Below are positions 55,220 through 61,648 of a stretch of 64,000 nucleotides of DNA, piece by piece; the first letter of the stretch is position 1, and each line of letters opens with the position of its first letter. The stretch lies in the IMG/VR virus record IMGVR_UViG_3300042885_000570, positions 21,149 through 85,148 of that record; one strand, written 5' to 3'. Under the pieces are notes generated by a model, which worked only from the letters and a program-made list of their open reading frames with translations, searched no databases and was not told the origin of the DNA. Source of the DNA: a virus. The position numbers and the translations under genes were made by a program.

Positions 55220-57166
55220 TTATGCTAATAAAATTTTTCTTGCTACACCGTTGATAACTACATTCCATACTTGAGTAGAGGTGTTTACTTCTGATGCTAC
55301 TGAACCTGCGTTTGTACCTACTGATCCTACAACAAATTGATTAGATCCAGGAGATGATGCCCCAAAACCAAGTATAACTGATCCACTGAAATTACCTGTA
55401 AATGTTGATGAACCTACTAAAGTATTACTACTACCTGTTGTATTTGTAGTACCTGAACTAGTTCCTACAGAAACATTGTTTGTACCTGTAGTATTATTTG
55501 GTAATGCATCTGTACCGATTGCAACATTGTTTATACCTGTTGTATTTAACACTGCTGACCTGTTACCTACAGCAACATTGCTTGTACCTGTAGTACTTGT
55601 ATATAATGCTGCTACACCAATTGCAACACTATCTGATCCACTTATATTTGAATATAATGCATTAAACCCATTAGCTGTATTATTAGACCCAGTAGTATTT
55701 AATCTTAATGTACTTGTACCAACTGCTGTATTCTCAGCACCTGTACTATTTGAGAATAAAGAATTTTTACCTACTGCAATATTACTATTACCCGTTATAT
55801 TATTATATAATGCCTGTGAGCCAACTGCTGTATTATCTGCACCAGTTGTATTTTGTCTTAAAGCTTGTAGCCCTAATGCATTGTTATAGTTTCCTGTAGT
55901 ATTACTGTATAAAGCTTGTCTACCTACGGCAACATTATAACTTGCAGTTGTATTAGAATACAATGCCTCAACACCAATAGCTACTGATTGACCACCTGTA
56001 GTATTATTAAGTAATGAATTATTACCAATTCCAATATTTAGTATACCGGTTGTATTATTATATAAAGTACTATATCCAACTGCTAAATTTTGATCAACAT
56101 TATTGTTATATAATGCATAACCACCAATACCAATATTTGTAGAACTAGTAACATTATTTAATAAAGAATAAGAACCTAATCCTATATTAAAAATACCTTC
56201 AGTATTATTACGTAATGCTTGAAATCCTTGTGCTATGTTATAACTACCTGTAGTATTATTACTTAATGCACTAGAGCCAACTGCTGTATTTTGTGCTCCT
56301 GTAGTATTATTTATTAAACTAAAGTATCCAAGCGCAGTATTATCAGAACTAGTTGTATTACTAGCTAAAGATGCTCGACCAACTGCCGTGTTATTAGTTC
56401 CTGTAGTATTACTTGATAAAGCAGCTCCTCCAATTGCAGTATTACTTGTACCAGTAGTATTACTTGATAAACTAAAACCTCCAATAGCTAAAAGACTTGA
56501 TCCAGTAGTATTTGCTTGTAATGCATTTCTTCCTATTGCAATACTAGAATTTGTTGTAGTATTATATAATGTATTAGTACCAATTGCTATATTATCTGCT
56601 GCAGTAATATTTGTTCTAAGTGCATATGCACCAATTCCAATATTACTAAATCCTGTAGTATTACTATACAATGTTTGATAACCAATTGCAACATTAGCAT
56701 CACCTGTAGTATTTACTCTTAATGCTAACTCACCATATGACGTATTAGTAGCAATATTACCATTACCATTATTCCATATTGTTTTATCACCCGCATTATA
56801 TTCTAACCAAGCAGGTAATGTACTACCAGCATAATTAGGAATATTTAATGTTGATCCTATTAATGTAGCAGGACCAGATGAACCTGTTGTAGTTAAAGTA
56901 ATATTATTCTGTTTAGCATTTAATAAAGATATTAAATCACCTTGAGTATTAATGTTACCAGAAATAGATCCCCAAGCTGCTGTTGCAGGAGGTAATAAAC
57001 TAGCAACACTACTAACTAAATCAGTTGTAGTTATTAATGCTGGTTGGTAATTACCATAGAAGTTTGGATCTCTTACACCTACCGTGAACAAGTCAGTTGC
57101 TTCTAATAGTGTTCTAACCTTTCTATTATTAATAAGGTTAGTATAGTTTGTTATATTATTTAACAT
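55220..57166 (-). CDS. Large trimeric fibre with 26 YadA-like beta-roll repeats (648 aa)
   Basis: The N-terminus (MLNNITNYTNLINNRKVRTL) is an attachment segment; residues 60-150 are a linker with a short Gly/Ser-rich region. From about residue 152 to 593 come 26 tandem copies of a 17-residue repeat (NTTGxxNxAxGxxALxx), the left-handed beta-roll of YadA-type adhesins. The C-terminal domain contains NQFVVGS and ends INGVARKILLA, shared with the 411-aa fibre. It probably forms a long trimeric capsid or tail fibre. The repeat count may vary between isolates by recombination. The unit starts after a terminator/promoter pair. Confidence 0.78.
   Translation of the reverse strand: MLNNITNYTNLINNRKVRTLLEATDLFTVGVRDPNFYGNYQPALITTTDLVSSVASLLPPATAAWGSISGNINTQGDLISLLNAKQNNITLTTTGSSGPATLIGSTLNIPNYAGSTLPAWLEYNAGDKTIWNNGNGNIATNTSYGELALRVNTTGDANVAIGYQTLYSNTTGFSNIGIGAYALRTNITAADNIAIGTNTLYNTTTNSSIAIGRNALQANTTGSSLLAIGGFSLSSNTTGTSNTAIGGAALSSNTTGTNNTAVGRASLASNTTSSDNTALGYFSLINNTTGAQNTAVGSSALSNNTTGSYNIAQGFQALRNNTEGIFNIGLGSYSLLNNVTSSTNIGIGGYALYNNNVDQNLAVGYSTLYNNTTGILNIGIGNNSLLNNTTGGQSVAIGVEALYSNTTASYNVAVGRQALYSNTTGNYNNALGLQALRQNTTGADNTAVGSQALYNNITGNSNIAVGKNSLFSNSTGAENTAVGTSTLRLNTTGSNNTANGFNALYSNISGSDSVAIGVAALYTSTTGTSNVAVGNRSAVLNTTGINNVAIGTDALPNNTTGTNNVSVGTSSGTTNTTGSSNTLVGSSTFTGNFSGSVILGFGASSPGSNQFVVGSVGTNAGSVASEVNTSTQVWNVVINGVARKILLA
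55387..56713 (-). repeat. 51-bp tandem repeats encoding the beta-roll
   Basis: About 26 imperfect 51-bp units encode NTTG-type 17-residue turns. The recurring string in plus orientation is close to CCTGTAGTATTA. Copies differ by several bases each, so this is an old, diverged array under protein-level selection, not a recent expansion. Confidence 0.85.
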
Positions 57167-57188
57167 AGCTTTATATATTATATATATT

Positions 57189-57222
57189 AAAATACCACAA
57201 ATATACTATATCTGTGGTATTT
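57189..57222 (-). terminator. Hairpin between the 78-aa gene and the fibre gene
   Basis: ATACCACA (57192-57199) pairs with TGTGGTAT (57213-57220); T-rich runs lie on both sides. On the minus strand TATTTTAATAT follows, a weak tract. The loop and left arm contain the promoter-like GTATATTTGTGG. Confidence 0.6.
57197..57212 (-). promoter_or_regulatory. Candidate late promoter inside a terminator loop
   Basis: The minus strand reads ATATAGTATATTTGTG, matching GTATATTTGTG at 46556. It lies 31-46 bp upstream of the fibre ATG at 57166, within the hairpin described at 57189-57222. Confidence 0.4.
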
Positions 57223-57242
57223 ATTTTTTTAATGTTTTTTAC

Positions 57243-57479
57243 TTAAGGTAATATTTCAGGTACATGTGTAGTTTTAATATCTCCAGATTCACTATCATGG
57301 AAATATACACCTAATCCATATGCATCATATACATTTTTATTAGAATATGTATCATAATTAAAAATTTCAAATAATGCATTTAATGCTACTGCTTTTTCTT
57401 CTAATGATACTGAGTTATCCATCAATACTGATGCATATACTTTAATATTTGCTTCTCTTAATACAACTGGTAATGCCAT
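57243..57479 (-). CDS. Small protein of unknown function (78 aa)
   Basis: MALPVVLREANIKVYASVLM, then SLEEKAVALNALFEIFNYDT and a C-terminal GVYFHDSESGDIKTTHVPEI. It appears to be an alpha/beta protein with no membrane segment. It lies between the 179-aa gene and the fibre gene and ends at a hairpin. The gene has an A/T-rich leader ending in ATATCATG. No known family. Confidence 0.55.
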   Translation of the reverse strand: MALPVVLREANIKVYASVLMDNSVSLEEKAVALNALFEIFNYDTYSNKNVYDAYGLGVYFHDSESGDIKTTHVPEILP

Positions 57480-57519
57480 GATATTTATTTTTTATAGTTT
57501 ATATTTATTTATTTATTTG

Positions 57520-58059
57520 TTAATTAATTGTGTATAATTCATAATATACATACAAATCACCATCCCAGTTATTAACCCCAGCTGTTGCAGGATTAGCATT
57601 ATAAAGATTAAACTCTAATCCAGTTGCAATTCCTGTAGTAATTAAATGTGGAATAGCATTGTCAGTTATAGTGTTTTTGTAATATACAGAATACTGTACA
57701 TATATATTATCTCTATTGGCTAAAGTAAGATCTAAATCTAAATTATCAATTGTGAAAGATACTGAAGTAGCATAAGCTGGATCAGGAGTTAAAGGAGCAG
57801 ATGATCCCATATTAAGAATATCAATAATACCACGGGGAGTATCTACTATTACAGTACTAGTAACTGCAATATCTAACTCATAGTGCTTAGTGTTACCAAC
57901 ATTACCTGATTGTACTGCATCATTTAATGTCATTGCTACTGTAAGATACTTATCATCTCTTTTAGTTGATGGTGCACCAACTGCAATTAGAGATCCATCT
58001 GGAAGTGTAGTAGTTACACGTTTTGCTTTAATCCAGGAAATAAAATTTAAAATGTCCAT
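57520..58059 (-). CDS. Structural-type protein of unknown function (179 aa)
   Basis: I take the start at 58059 (MDILNFISWIKAKRVTTTLP), since the ATG 42 bp upstream falls in the promoter-like block and adds only a doubtful leader. Residues 1-60 include LPDGSLIAVGAPSTKRDD, a pattern I have seen in phage structural proteins. The remainder is a beta sandwich with YVQYSVYYKN-type strands and Asp/Asn loops. Likely a virion or appendage protein; the family is not named. Confidence 0.58.
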   Translation of the reverse strand: MDILNFISWIKAKRVTTTLPDGSLIAVGAPSTKRDDKYLTVAMTLNDAVQSGNVGNTKHYELDIAVTSTVIVDTPRGIIDILNMGSSAPLTPDPAYATSVSFTIDNLDLDLTLANRDNIYVQYSVYYKNTITDNAIPHLITTGIATGLEFNLYNANPATAGVNNWDGDLYVYYELYTIN

Positions 58060-58081
58060 AGTTGTTAATCTTTTTATTAAT

Positions 58082-58101
58082 ACATATAATATAATATACA
58101 C
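58082..58101 (-). promoter_or_regulatory. Candidate late promoter for the 179-aa gene
   Basis: On the minus strand GTGTATATTATATTATATGT ends about 22 bp before the ATG at 58059. It resembles the blocks at 54741 and 48501. Confidence 0.35.
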
Positions 58102-58113
58102 AATAATAATATA

Positions 58114-58146
58114 AAAACAAAATCCCAGATAATTAATCTGGGACTT
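58114..58146 (-). terminator. Intrinsic terminator, distal of a pair
   Basis: On the minus strand TCCCAGAT and ATCTGGGA form a hairpin with a short loop, followed by TTTTGTTTTTA. Second of two terminators downstream of the lipoprotein gene. Confidence 0.84.
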
Positions 58147-58193
58147 TCTTACCTATCTTGTCAATACGTTTAAATATTAGAGCATGTAAATAT

Positions 58194-58231
58194 AAAAAAA
58201 ATTCCCAATAAGTATAAACTTATCAGGAATC
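58194..58231 (-). terminator. Intrinsic terminator, proximal of a pair
   Basis: On the minus strand GATTCC...GGGAAT encloses an inner TGATAAGT/ACTTATT pairing, followed by TTTTTTTT. About 57-90 bp past the lipoprotein stop. The spacer (58232-58287) also contains an inverted CTTTTTTCAG/CTGAGAGAAAAAAG pair (58231-58263). Confidence 0.82.
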
Positions 58232-58287
58232 TTTTTTCAGCGAGAAAGACTGAGAGAAAAAAGGAGTGCTAATGTATATATAATATT

Positions 58288-58521
58288 TTAATTAATAAAC
58301 CTTCTACCACTCTTTTTTCTTATTCTTTTTGTTTTAACTAAACCGCGTCTTGCAGATACTCTATGTTTTATCATTGCATTTTTCATTCTTGCATCCTCAC
58401 CTCTTACAATTCTTTCTCTATTACCTAGATCAGAATTGTGAGTCTTACCTTGATTATAGTTAGGACCAACTATATGTGGGGCACATGAATACAGTAATAA
58501 TAAAACAATTAAACATCTCAT
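58288..58521 (-). CDS. Small basic lipoprotein (77 aa)
   Basis: A short signal with a lipobox, MRCLIVLLLLYSC (Cys13), is followed by a small Asn/Gly-rich neck and an Arg/Lys-rich C-terminus (RVSARRGLVKTKRIRKKSG). It would be lipidated and anchored at the cell envelope. A phage lipoprotein could be an outer spanin or a superinfection-related protein, but the very basic tail is atypical for either. It overlaps the DUF3310 gene by 4 bp (ATGA). Confidence 0.65.
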   Translation of the reverse strand: MRCLIVLLLLYSCAPHIVGPNYNQGKTHNSDLGNRERIVRGEDARMKNAMIKHRVSARRGLVKTKRIRKKSGRRFIN

Positions 58522-58943
58522 TTTTTCAGTTCAGCAATTCTTCTTTTTAAATACACTTCAGCTTTTTCCAGATCCTCTAATTCTTTAGTAGCATCTTTTT
58601 TACCTGCTCTTGCAATATACTTGATAACATTACCTAAGTAAAAGTCTTTATCTAATCCCCATGCTTCAAGTACATTGAATACTTCATAAGTACTATTAAC
58701 TCCTCCATAATGAGAAGGTCTTAGTGCAGTATTAGGTACTGTAACTGCTTTAGGTTTTGCACCTCCAAAAGGATCTTTACCTACATAAGGATTAGAGTCA
58801 ACTCTTTTAAGGTAATCCTCATACATTACATTAGATTTATTTGCAGCAATCTCAGCCATAATTTTCATACTCTTTTTATATGTAGTAGAAGTCTCAGGTT
58901 TATCAACCATCTTCTTGTATGTGTTACAAACTAATTCAGACAT
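58518..58943 (-). CDS. DUF3310-type protein (141 aa)
   Basis: I choose the start at 58943 (MSELVCNTYKK), one base after the co-chaperonin stop; the longer reading from 58997 would overlap it by 53 bp. The C-terminal domain (76-140) reads PSHYGGVNSTYEVFNVLEAW then NVIKYIARAGKKD, the DUF3310 signature found in many phages, including T7 gp1.7 (reported to act on nucleotides). The N-terminal helix-rich 70 residues are less typical. A nucleotide-metabolism role would fit the adjacent thymidylate synthase. Confidence 0.72.
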   Translation of the reverse strand: MSELVCNTYKKMVDKPETSTTYKKSMKIMAEIAANKSNVMYEDYLKRVDSNPYVGKDPFGGAKPKAVTVPNTALRPSHYGGVNSTYEVFNVLEAWGLDKDFYLGNVIKYIARAGKKDATKELEDLEKAEVYLKRRIAELKK

Positions 58944-58944
58944 C

Positions 58945-59235
58945 TTACCAAACAATTGCAATATCATACTCACTAAGCATAAGCTTGATAGTTTCATCTA
59001 CTTCAATAACTTCTGCACCTTTAATTGCATTAACTGATACATAAACTGAATCACCTGCTGCTACAGTTTTAACTTCTTCACCTACTGCAAACACTTCTAA
59101 ACGTGTCCACTTTTTCATTGACTCTTGTTCAATGTGTGCTTTATCTGCTTCACTCAATTGGATAGCTGACTCTTTCATCTCTGGTTGGTTCACCAACACT
59201 CTACGTCCTTTTAGACTCTTAAACGCTGTACTCAT
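58945..59235 (-). CDS. GroES-like co-chaperonin (96 aa)
   Basis: Length and order match Cpn10: GRRVLVNQPE near the start (residues 11-20), LEVFAVGEEVKTVAAGDSVY at about 46-65, the later IKGAEVIEVDETIK, and the C-terminal LMLSEYDIAIVW, compared with LIMSESDILAIVE in GroES. Some phages (e.g. T4 gp31) encode GroES substitutes needed to fold their capsid protein. A similar job for this phage's capsid or fibres is likely, working with the host GroEL. The mobile-loop region (about 22-45) is where GroEL contact is expected. Confidence 0.7.
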   Translation of the reverse strand: MSTAFKSLKGRRVLVNQPEMKESAIQLSEADKAHIEQESMKKWTRLEVFAVGEEVKTVAAGDSVYVSVNAIKGAEVIEVDETIKLMLSEYDIAIVW

Positions 59236-59240
59236 AATTT

Positions 59241-60200
59241 TTAGTTTTTATTATAACTTAACATATCTACTTTTAACTTTGGATAACACTTGTACCCCAC
59301 CAAGTTAAAGTCTTGTAAAGATAATAAATTTATTACACTATTAAAGTTTAAAGCTGATGGATTTTCCAAAAAAAGTTTAAACTTAGATTTATCTATTTCT
59401 AATCTGCTATCAAGATATAATTCTGGATCTCTAGCCATCAACTCTTTTGCTACCTCAATTTGGTTATCATATATATGGACATTCTTTAACTCTCCAATAA
59501 CTGCAATACATTTATATCCCGTGAATATTTCTAGTACTTGGGCTAGTGCTGCATAGAACATTACATTAACCGGAGTACCCAAGAAAAAATCTGTAGACCT
59601 TTGACTCCATGCAAGTGTGAACTTATAAGTATCTTCTACAGGCTGGCATATTACTTGGAATGAATAATGACACGGAGGTAAACACATCCTAGGTAAGTCT
59701 GCAGGATTCCAAGAGTTAACTATTAATGATGTTGACATAGGTGTATTAATCATGGAAGAAACAAGGTTATATAACTGATCAACTCCATTGGCATTTCTCC
59801 ATTGGTGTGAATAGATTCTACCCATACTATATATAGACGCTGAAGCTTTACTAGTGTGCTCCTTTTTCTTTGCTTTCCAACCTTCATATAAATAATTTGC
59901 AGAGGCCTCTGAGTACTCATGGAAGTTGGCCCAATCCTTATCCCAGAATCTAACACCCATTTCCCAAAGCTTCCTTATATCAGTAGAACCAGACATAAAG
60001 AATAACAACTCTGCTATTGCTCCTTTAAAATAAATCTCCTTTGTAGTTAATGCAGGAAAAGATATAGATGGTCTACAATAAATATTAATCATTGGGATCT
60101 CAATTCTCTCTACACCTTTTCTATTTGGATCCTGATACTTATACCCATTGTAATAAATCTCTTCTAATATCTTCTTGTATTGCCTATCAAATATTGCCAT
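59241..60200 (-). CDS. thyA: Thymidylate synthase (319 aa)
   Basis: The enzyme makes dTMP from dUMP and methylene-tetrahydrofolate. Hallmarks are present: SWNPADLPRMCLPPCH with the catalytic Cys177 in LPPCHYSFQ, QRSTD (200-204), LGTPVN (207-212) and HIYDNQ (242-247). The protein is longer than the 264-residue E. coli enzyme, mainly through an insert near 105-125 and a longer C-terminus. All key residues seem intact, so it should be active. The gene heads the right-hand nucleotide/chaperone group. Confidence 0.93.
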   Translation of the reverse strand: MAIFDRQYKKILEEIYYNGYKYQDPNRKGVERIEIPMINIYCRPSISFPALTTKEIYFKGAIAELLFFMSGSTDIRKLWEMGVRFWDKDWANFHEYSEASANYLYEGWKAKKKEHTSKASASIYSMGRIYSHQWRNANGVDQLYNLVSSMINTPMSTSLIVNSWNPADLPRMCLPPCHYSFQVICQPVEDTYKFTLAWSQRSTDFFLGTPVNVMFYAALAQVLEIFTGYKCIAVIGELKNVHIYDNQIEVAKELMARDPELYLDSRLEIDKSKFKLFLENPSALNFNSVINLLSLQDFNLVGYKCYPKLKVDMLSYNKN

Positions 60201-60213
60201 AATATAACCCGTA

Positions 60214-60250
60214 AAAAATAAGCCCCAAGATTTTAATCTCAGAGCTTATA
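60214..60250 (-). terminator. Intrinsic terminator upstream of thyA
   Basis: On the minus strand AAGCTCTGAGATT pairs with AATCTTGGGGCTT with G-T pairs, followed by ATTTTTT. It separates the 88-aa gene from the thyA unit. Confidence 0.8.
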
Positions 60251-60324
60251 ATTAAAAAAAAAATCAATCAGATAAAAATACTTAACCGAAAAAGTATAAT
60301 ATGCTAGTCCACAAATATAAACAT

Positions 60325-60591
60325 TTATTCTAATACTTTATAAAATTTTTCAAATATTTTTTCAGACATGATAGAATACTCCCCTTGCCAGTCCCGTATA
60401 ACATAATCCCCCCGGTCAACTCTCAATTCTTTCCCCCCACTATACAACCATAAAGCCCAAAACTTTCTCTGCCTATAATCAAGCATCCCTTCATAATCTT
60501 CCATAGCAGCAATCTCAATAGCCATCTTCTCTGTACCATCATACTGTAATGCTTCTACAGTTCTTGGTTTCTCTGTGTATAGTTTCATCAT
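60325..60591 (-). CDS. Small phage-type protein with unusual G-run codons (88 aa)
   Basis: I use the ATG at 60591 (MMKLYTEKPR, after AATATATTATG) because the reading from 60609 adds a doubtful leader. The pattern KPRTVEALQYDGTEKMA, then ELRVDRGDYVIRDWQGEYSI and FEKFYKVLE, matches a widespread small phage protein type of unknown function (GDYVI followed by a FEK tail). The central part carries GGGGGG and GGG runs, unlike its A/T-rich neighbours, which could mean recent transfer. It is the rightmost minus-strand gene. Confidence 0.7.
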   Translation of the reverse strand: MMKLYTEKPRTVEALQYDGTEKMAIEIAAMEDYEGMLDYRQRKFWALWLYSGGKELRVDRGDYVIRDWQGEYSIMSEKIFEKFYKVLE

Positions 60592-60613
60592 AATATATTT
60601 AAAATACAAATAT

Positions 60614-60648
60614 AAAACAAAATCCCCAGACTGGCATCTGAGGATCTT
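60614..60648 (-). terminator. Intrinsic terminator in the intergenic region
   Basis: On the minus strand GATCCTCAGA and the G-T-paired TCTGGGGATT enclose TGCCAG, followed by TTGTTTT. There is no minus-strand gene upstream of it, so it would end an unseen transcript starting further right. Confidence 0.72.
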
Positions 60649-60703
60649 CTTACCTAACCGCTTGTCTTATTTATTAACAAAACAAATATATATATAATTA
60701 CTG

Positions 60704-60767
60704 ATACCGGATAGGCTTTCCCGTGATTCTTCCTGAGTGAGATTGATTAACAGAGGGACTACGGTAT
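60704..60767. ncRNA. Possible structured RNA element
   Basis: ATACCG (60704-60709) can pair with CGGTAT (60762-60767), with an inner TCCC/GGGA pairing nested inside. The 64-base segment is more G/C-balanced than its surroundings, is non-coding, and lies between terminators. It lacks a T-loop, so it is not a tRNA. Strand is unknown. Confidence 0.3.
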
Positions 60768-60807
60768 TCAGGTATGGTGTATGTGTGGCTTAGAGGTGGA
60801 CCCTCCA

Positions 60808-60843
60808 TAAAAAACCCCCACCCCCTCAGCCCGGAGGTGGTAC
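60808..60843 (-). terminator. GC-rich hairpin with T-tract
   Basis: On the minus strand CCACCTCC... pairs with ...GGTGG, followed by GGGTTTTTTATGG. It is unusually G/C-rich for this genome and looks like a strong terminator, although no minus-strand gene lies upstream in the window. Confidence 0.6.
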
Positions 60844-60868
60844 CCCCTATACTTGCTTCGCAGCCTTA

Positions 60869-60890
60869 ACCATATCATAACTATCATTAA
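60869..60890 (+). promoter_or_regulatory. Early promoter-like box 1
   Basis: The most divergent of twelve copies: ACCATATCATAACTATCATT. It lies 16 bp before the ATG at 60906. Confidence 0.5.
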
Positions 60891-60905
60891 CTAAAATTAA
60901 TTGAT

Positions 60906-61082
60906 ATGAAGTACACATTCCACTACAAATGTATGATATTCTGTACTCTAATACTTGCTGGTGCAAGTGTTGAGTTCATACTTGAACGCATGCCAACACT
61001 GGCTGCTGCGTTCACATGTTTATGTTTCTACTTCTTGATGGGGACCCTTATGGCCCCTGATAATGAGAAGTATGTTAAGTAA
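60906..61082 (+). CDS. Small membrane protein (58 aa)
   Basis: A 59-codon frame: MKYTFHYKCMIFCTLILAGA, SVEFILERMPTLAAAFTCLC and FYFLMGTLMAPDNEK. Two hydrophobic segments (about 9-25 and 32-50) predict a two-pass membrane protein. First gene of the plus-strand early arm, flanked by the promoter-like box and a terminator. Could alter the host envelope soon after infection; function unknown. Confidence 0.65.
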   Translation: MKYTFHYKCMIFCTLILAGASVEFILERMPTLAAAFTCLCFYFLMGTLMAPDNEKYVK

Positions 61083-61090
61083 GTAATAAA

Positions 61091-61125
61091 TAACATAGGA
61101 GCCTAATGGCTCTTATGTTTTTTTC
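61091..61125 (+). terminator. Terminator after early gene 1
   Basis: AACATAGGAGCC and GGCTCTTATGTT form an imperfect long stem around TAAT, followed by TTTTT. It lies 9 bp past the stop. Confidence 0.88.
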
Positions 61126-61130
61126 TTGTG

Positions 61131-61150
61131 ACCATATTATAACTATTATT
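61131..61150 (+). promoter_or_regulatory. Early promoter-like box 2
   Basis: ACCATATTATAACTATTATT, 6 bp after the preceding terminator. No open reading frame of significance follows; see the candidate RNA at 61151-61240. Confidence 0.65.
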
Positions 61151-61240
61151 GATACACAAGTTTGTATAGTAGGTGAGCACACACCGACCCCCTTGAGGGA
61201 ACCCAAGCATAAGAGGATATAATCCTCTTATTTTTTTTTC
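61151..61240 (+). ncRNA. Candidate small non-coding RNA
   Basis: Between promoter-like box 2 and a strong terminator lies a segment of about 90 bases with no ATG and no open frame longer than seven codons. It is G/C-richer than its surroundings (CCGACCCCCTTGAGGG) and ends with AAGAGGAT/ATCCTCTT plus a nine-base T-run. All other boxes in this array precede an ATG-initiated frame. It may make a short regulatory RNA or be a decayed cassette. Confidence 0.5.
61211..61240 (+). terminator. Terminator of the candidate small RNA
   Basis: AAGAGGAT and ATCCTCTT form an 8-bp stem, followed by ATTTTTTTTT. Confidence 0.9.
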
Positions 61241-61243
61241 TTT

Positions 61244-61266
61244 ACCATATTATAACTGTTATTAAT
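61244..61266 (+). promoter_or_regulatory. Early promoter-like box 3
   Basis: ACCATATTATAACTGTTATT followed by AAT; the ATG is 15 bp downstream at 61282. Confidence 0.65.
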
Positions 61267-61281
61267 TTAAACTTAAAGATT

Positions 61282-61428
61282 ATGTGGTACAATAGAGTAG
61301 TGTTTGATAGTGATGATAACATCATTATCAAAGAAAGAATATTTATAGAAAATTACAAAGGTCCATTGATAGCCTCTTATGGCCTAGATATCCTAGGCCA
61401 TTGGGTTGAAGAATGGTGGGAGAATTAA
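61282..61428 (+). CDS. Small early protein (48 aa)
   Basis: A 49-codon frame after ACTTAAAGATTATG: MWYNRVVFDSDDNIIIKERI, then FIENYKGPLIASYGLDILGH and an aromatic acidic end WVEEWWEN. Compact and alpha/beta-like, with five Trp/Tyr near the ends. One-gene cassette with its own box and terminator, typical of phage host-takeover proteins. No homolog known to me. Confidence 0.68.
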   Translation: MWYNRVVFDSDDNIIIKERIFIENYKGPLIASYGLDILGHWVEEWWEN

Positions 61429-61430
61429 TT

Positions 61431-61453
61431 AAGGGGAGTAATCCCCTTTTTTA
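61431..61453 (+). terminator. Terminator after early gene 48 aa
   Basis: AAGGGGA and TCCCCTT pair around GTAA, followed by TTTT. It begins 2 bp after the stop. Confidence 0.88.
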
Positions 61454-61456
61454 GTC

Positions 61457-61478
61457 ACCATTTTATAACTATAATTAA
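61457..61478 (+). promoter_or_regulatory. Early promoter-like box 4
   Basis: ACCATTTTATAACTATAATT followed by AA; exactly matches the ACCATTTTATAACT core. ATG at 61490. Confidence 0.7.
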
Positions 61479-61489
61479 AACTTATTATT

Positions 61490-61648
61490 ATGAAAAAAGG
61501 AAATATACTTGTTTTTAAAGACAGAGAAGAGGTTATTATAAAAGCCAAAAACAATAGAACTACAGGTGAGATTATTACTGATAAAAATACATACAGTACT
61601 GATTTTATTAAAAGATGGTTAGAATTTGGCTTTGTTAAGATTAAATAA
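61490..61648 (+). CDS. Small basic early protein (52 aa)
   Basis: MKKGNILVFKDREEVIIKAK, then NNRTTGEIITDKNTYSTDFI and a C-terminal KRWLEFGFVKIK. It looks like a small beta-strand-rich fold (SH3-like in feel) with a terminal helix. Single-gene cassette with box and terminator; the stop TAA borders the hairpin. Unknown function. Confidence 0.68.
   Translation: MKKGNILVFKDREEVIIKAKNNRTTGEIITDKNTYSTDFIKRWLEFGFVKIK

Larger units (their letters stand above)
60592..60905. other. Intergenic region between divergent arms (314 bp)
   Basis: The region between the late (minus) and early (plus) arms. It contains, from left to right, a terminator facing the minus strand (60614-60648), an A/T-rich stretch, a potential structured segment closed by ATACCG/CGGTAT (60704-60767), a GC-rich patch with C-runs and a hairpin (60808-60843), and the first early promoter-like box (60869-60890). 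No open frame of interest is seen. A small RNA or control region is possible. Confidence 0.6.

Noticed and set aside
55476-55889. Long open frame on the plus strand opposite the repeat fibre
   Set aside because: It is repetitive only because the 51-bp repeats on the other strand are stop-poor in this frame. It has no leader and lies antisense to a clear gene.
55387-56713. Possible CRISPR array
   Set aside because: The repeats are in frame, diverged and directly abutting, with no unique spacers. They encode beta-roll turns.
58944-58997. Longer start for the DUF3310 protein
   Set aside because: It would overlap the co-chaperonin gene by 53 bp. The internal ATG one base after that stop is the better start.
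60704-60767. Possible tRNA
   Set aside because: The end-pairing ATACCG/CGGTAT resembles an acceptor stem, but no T-loop (GGTTCGA-like) or anticodon arm can be placed.
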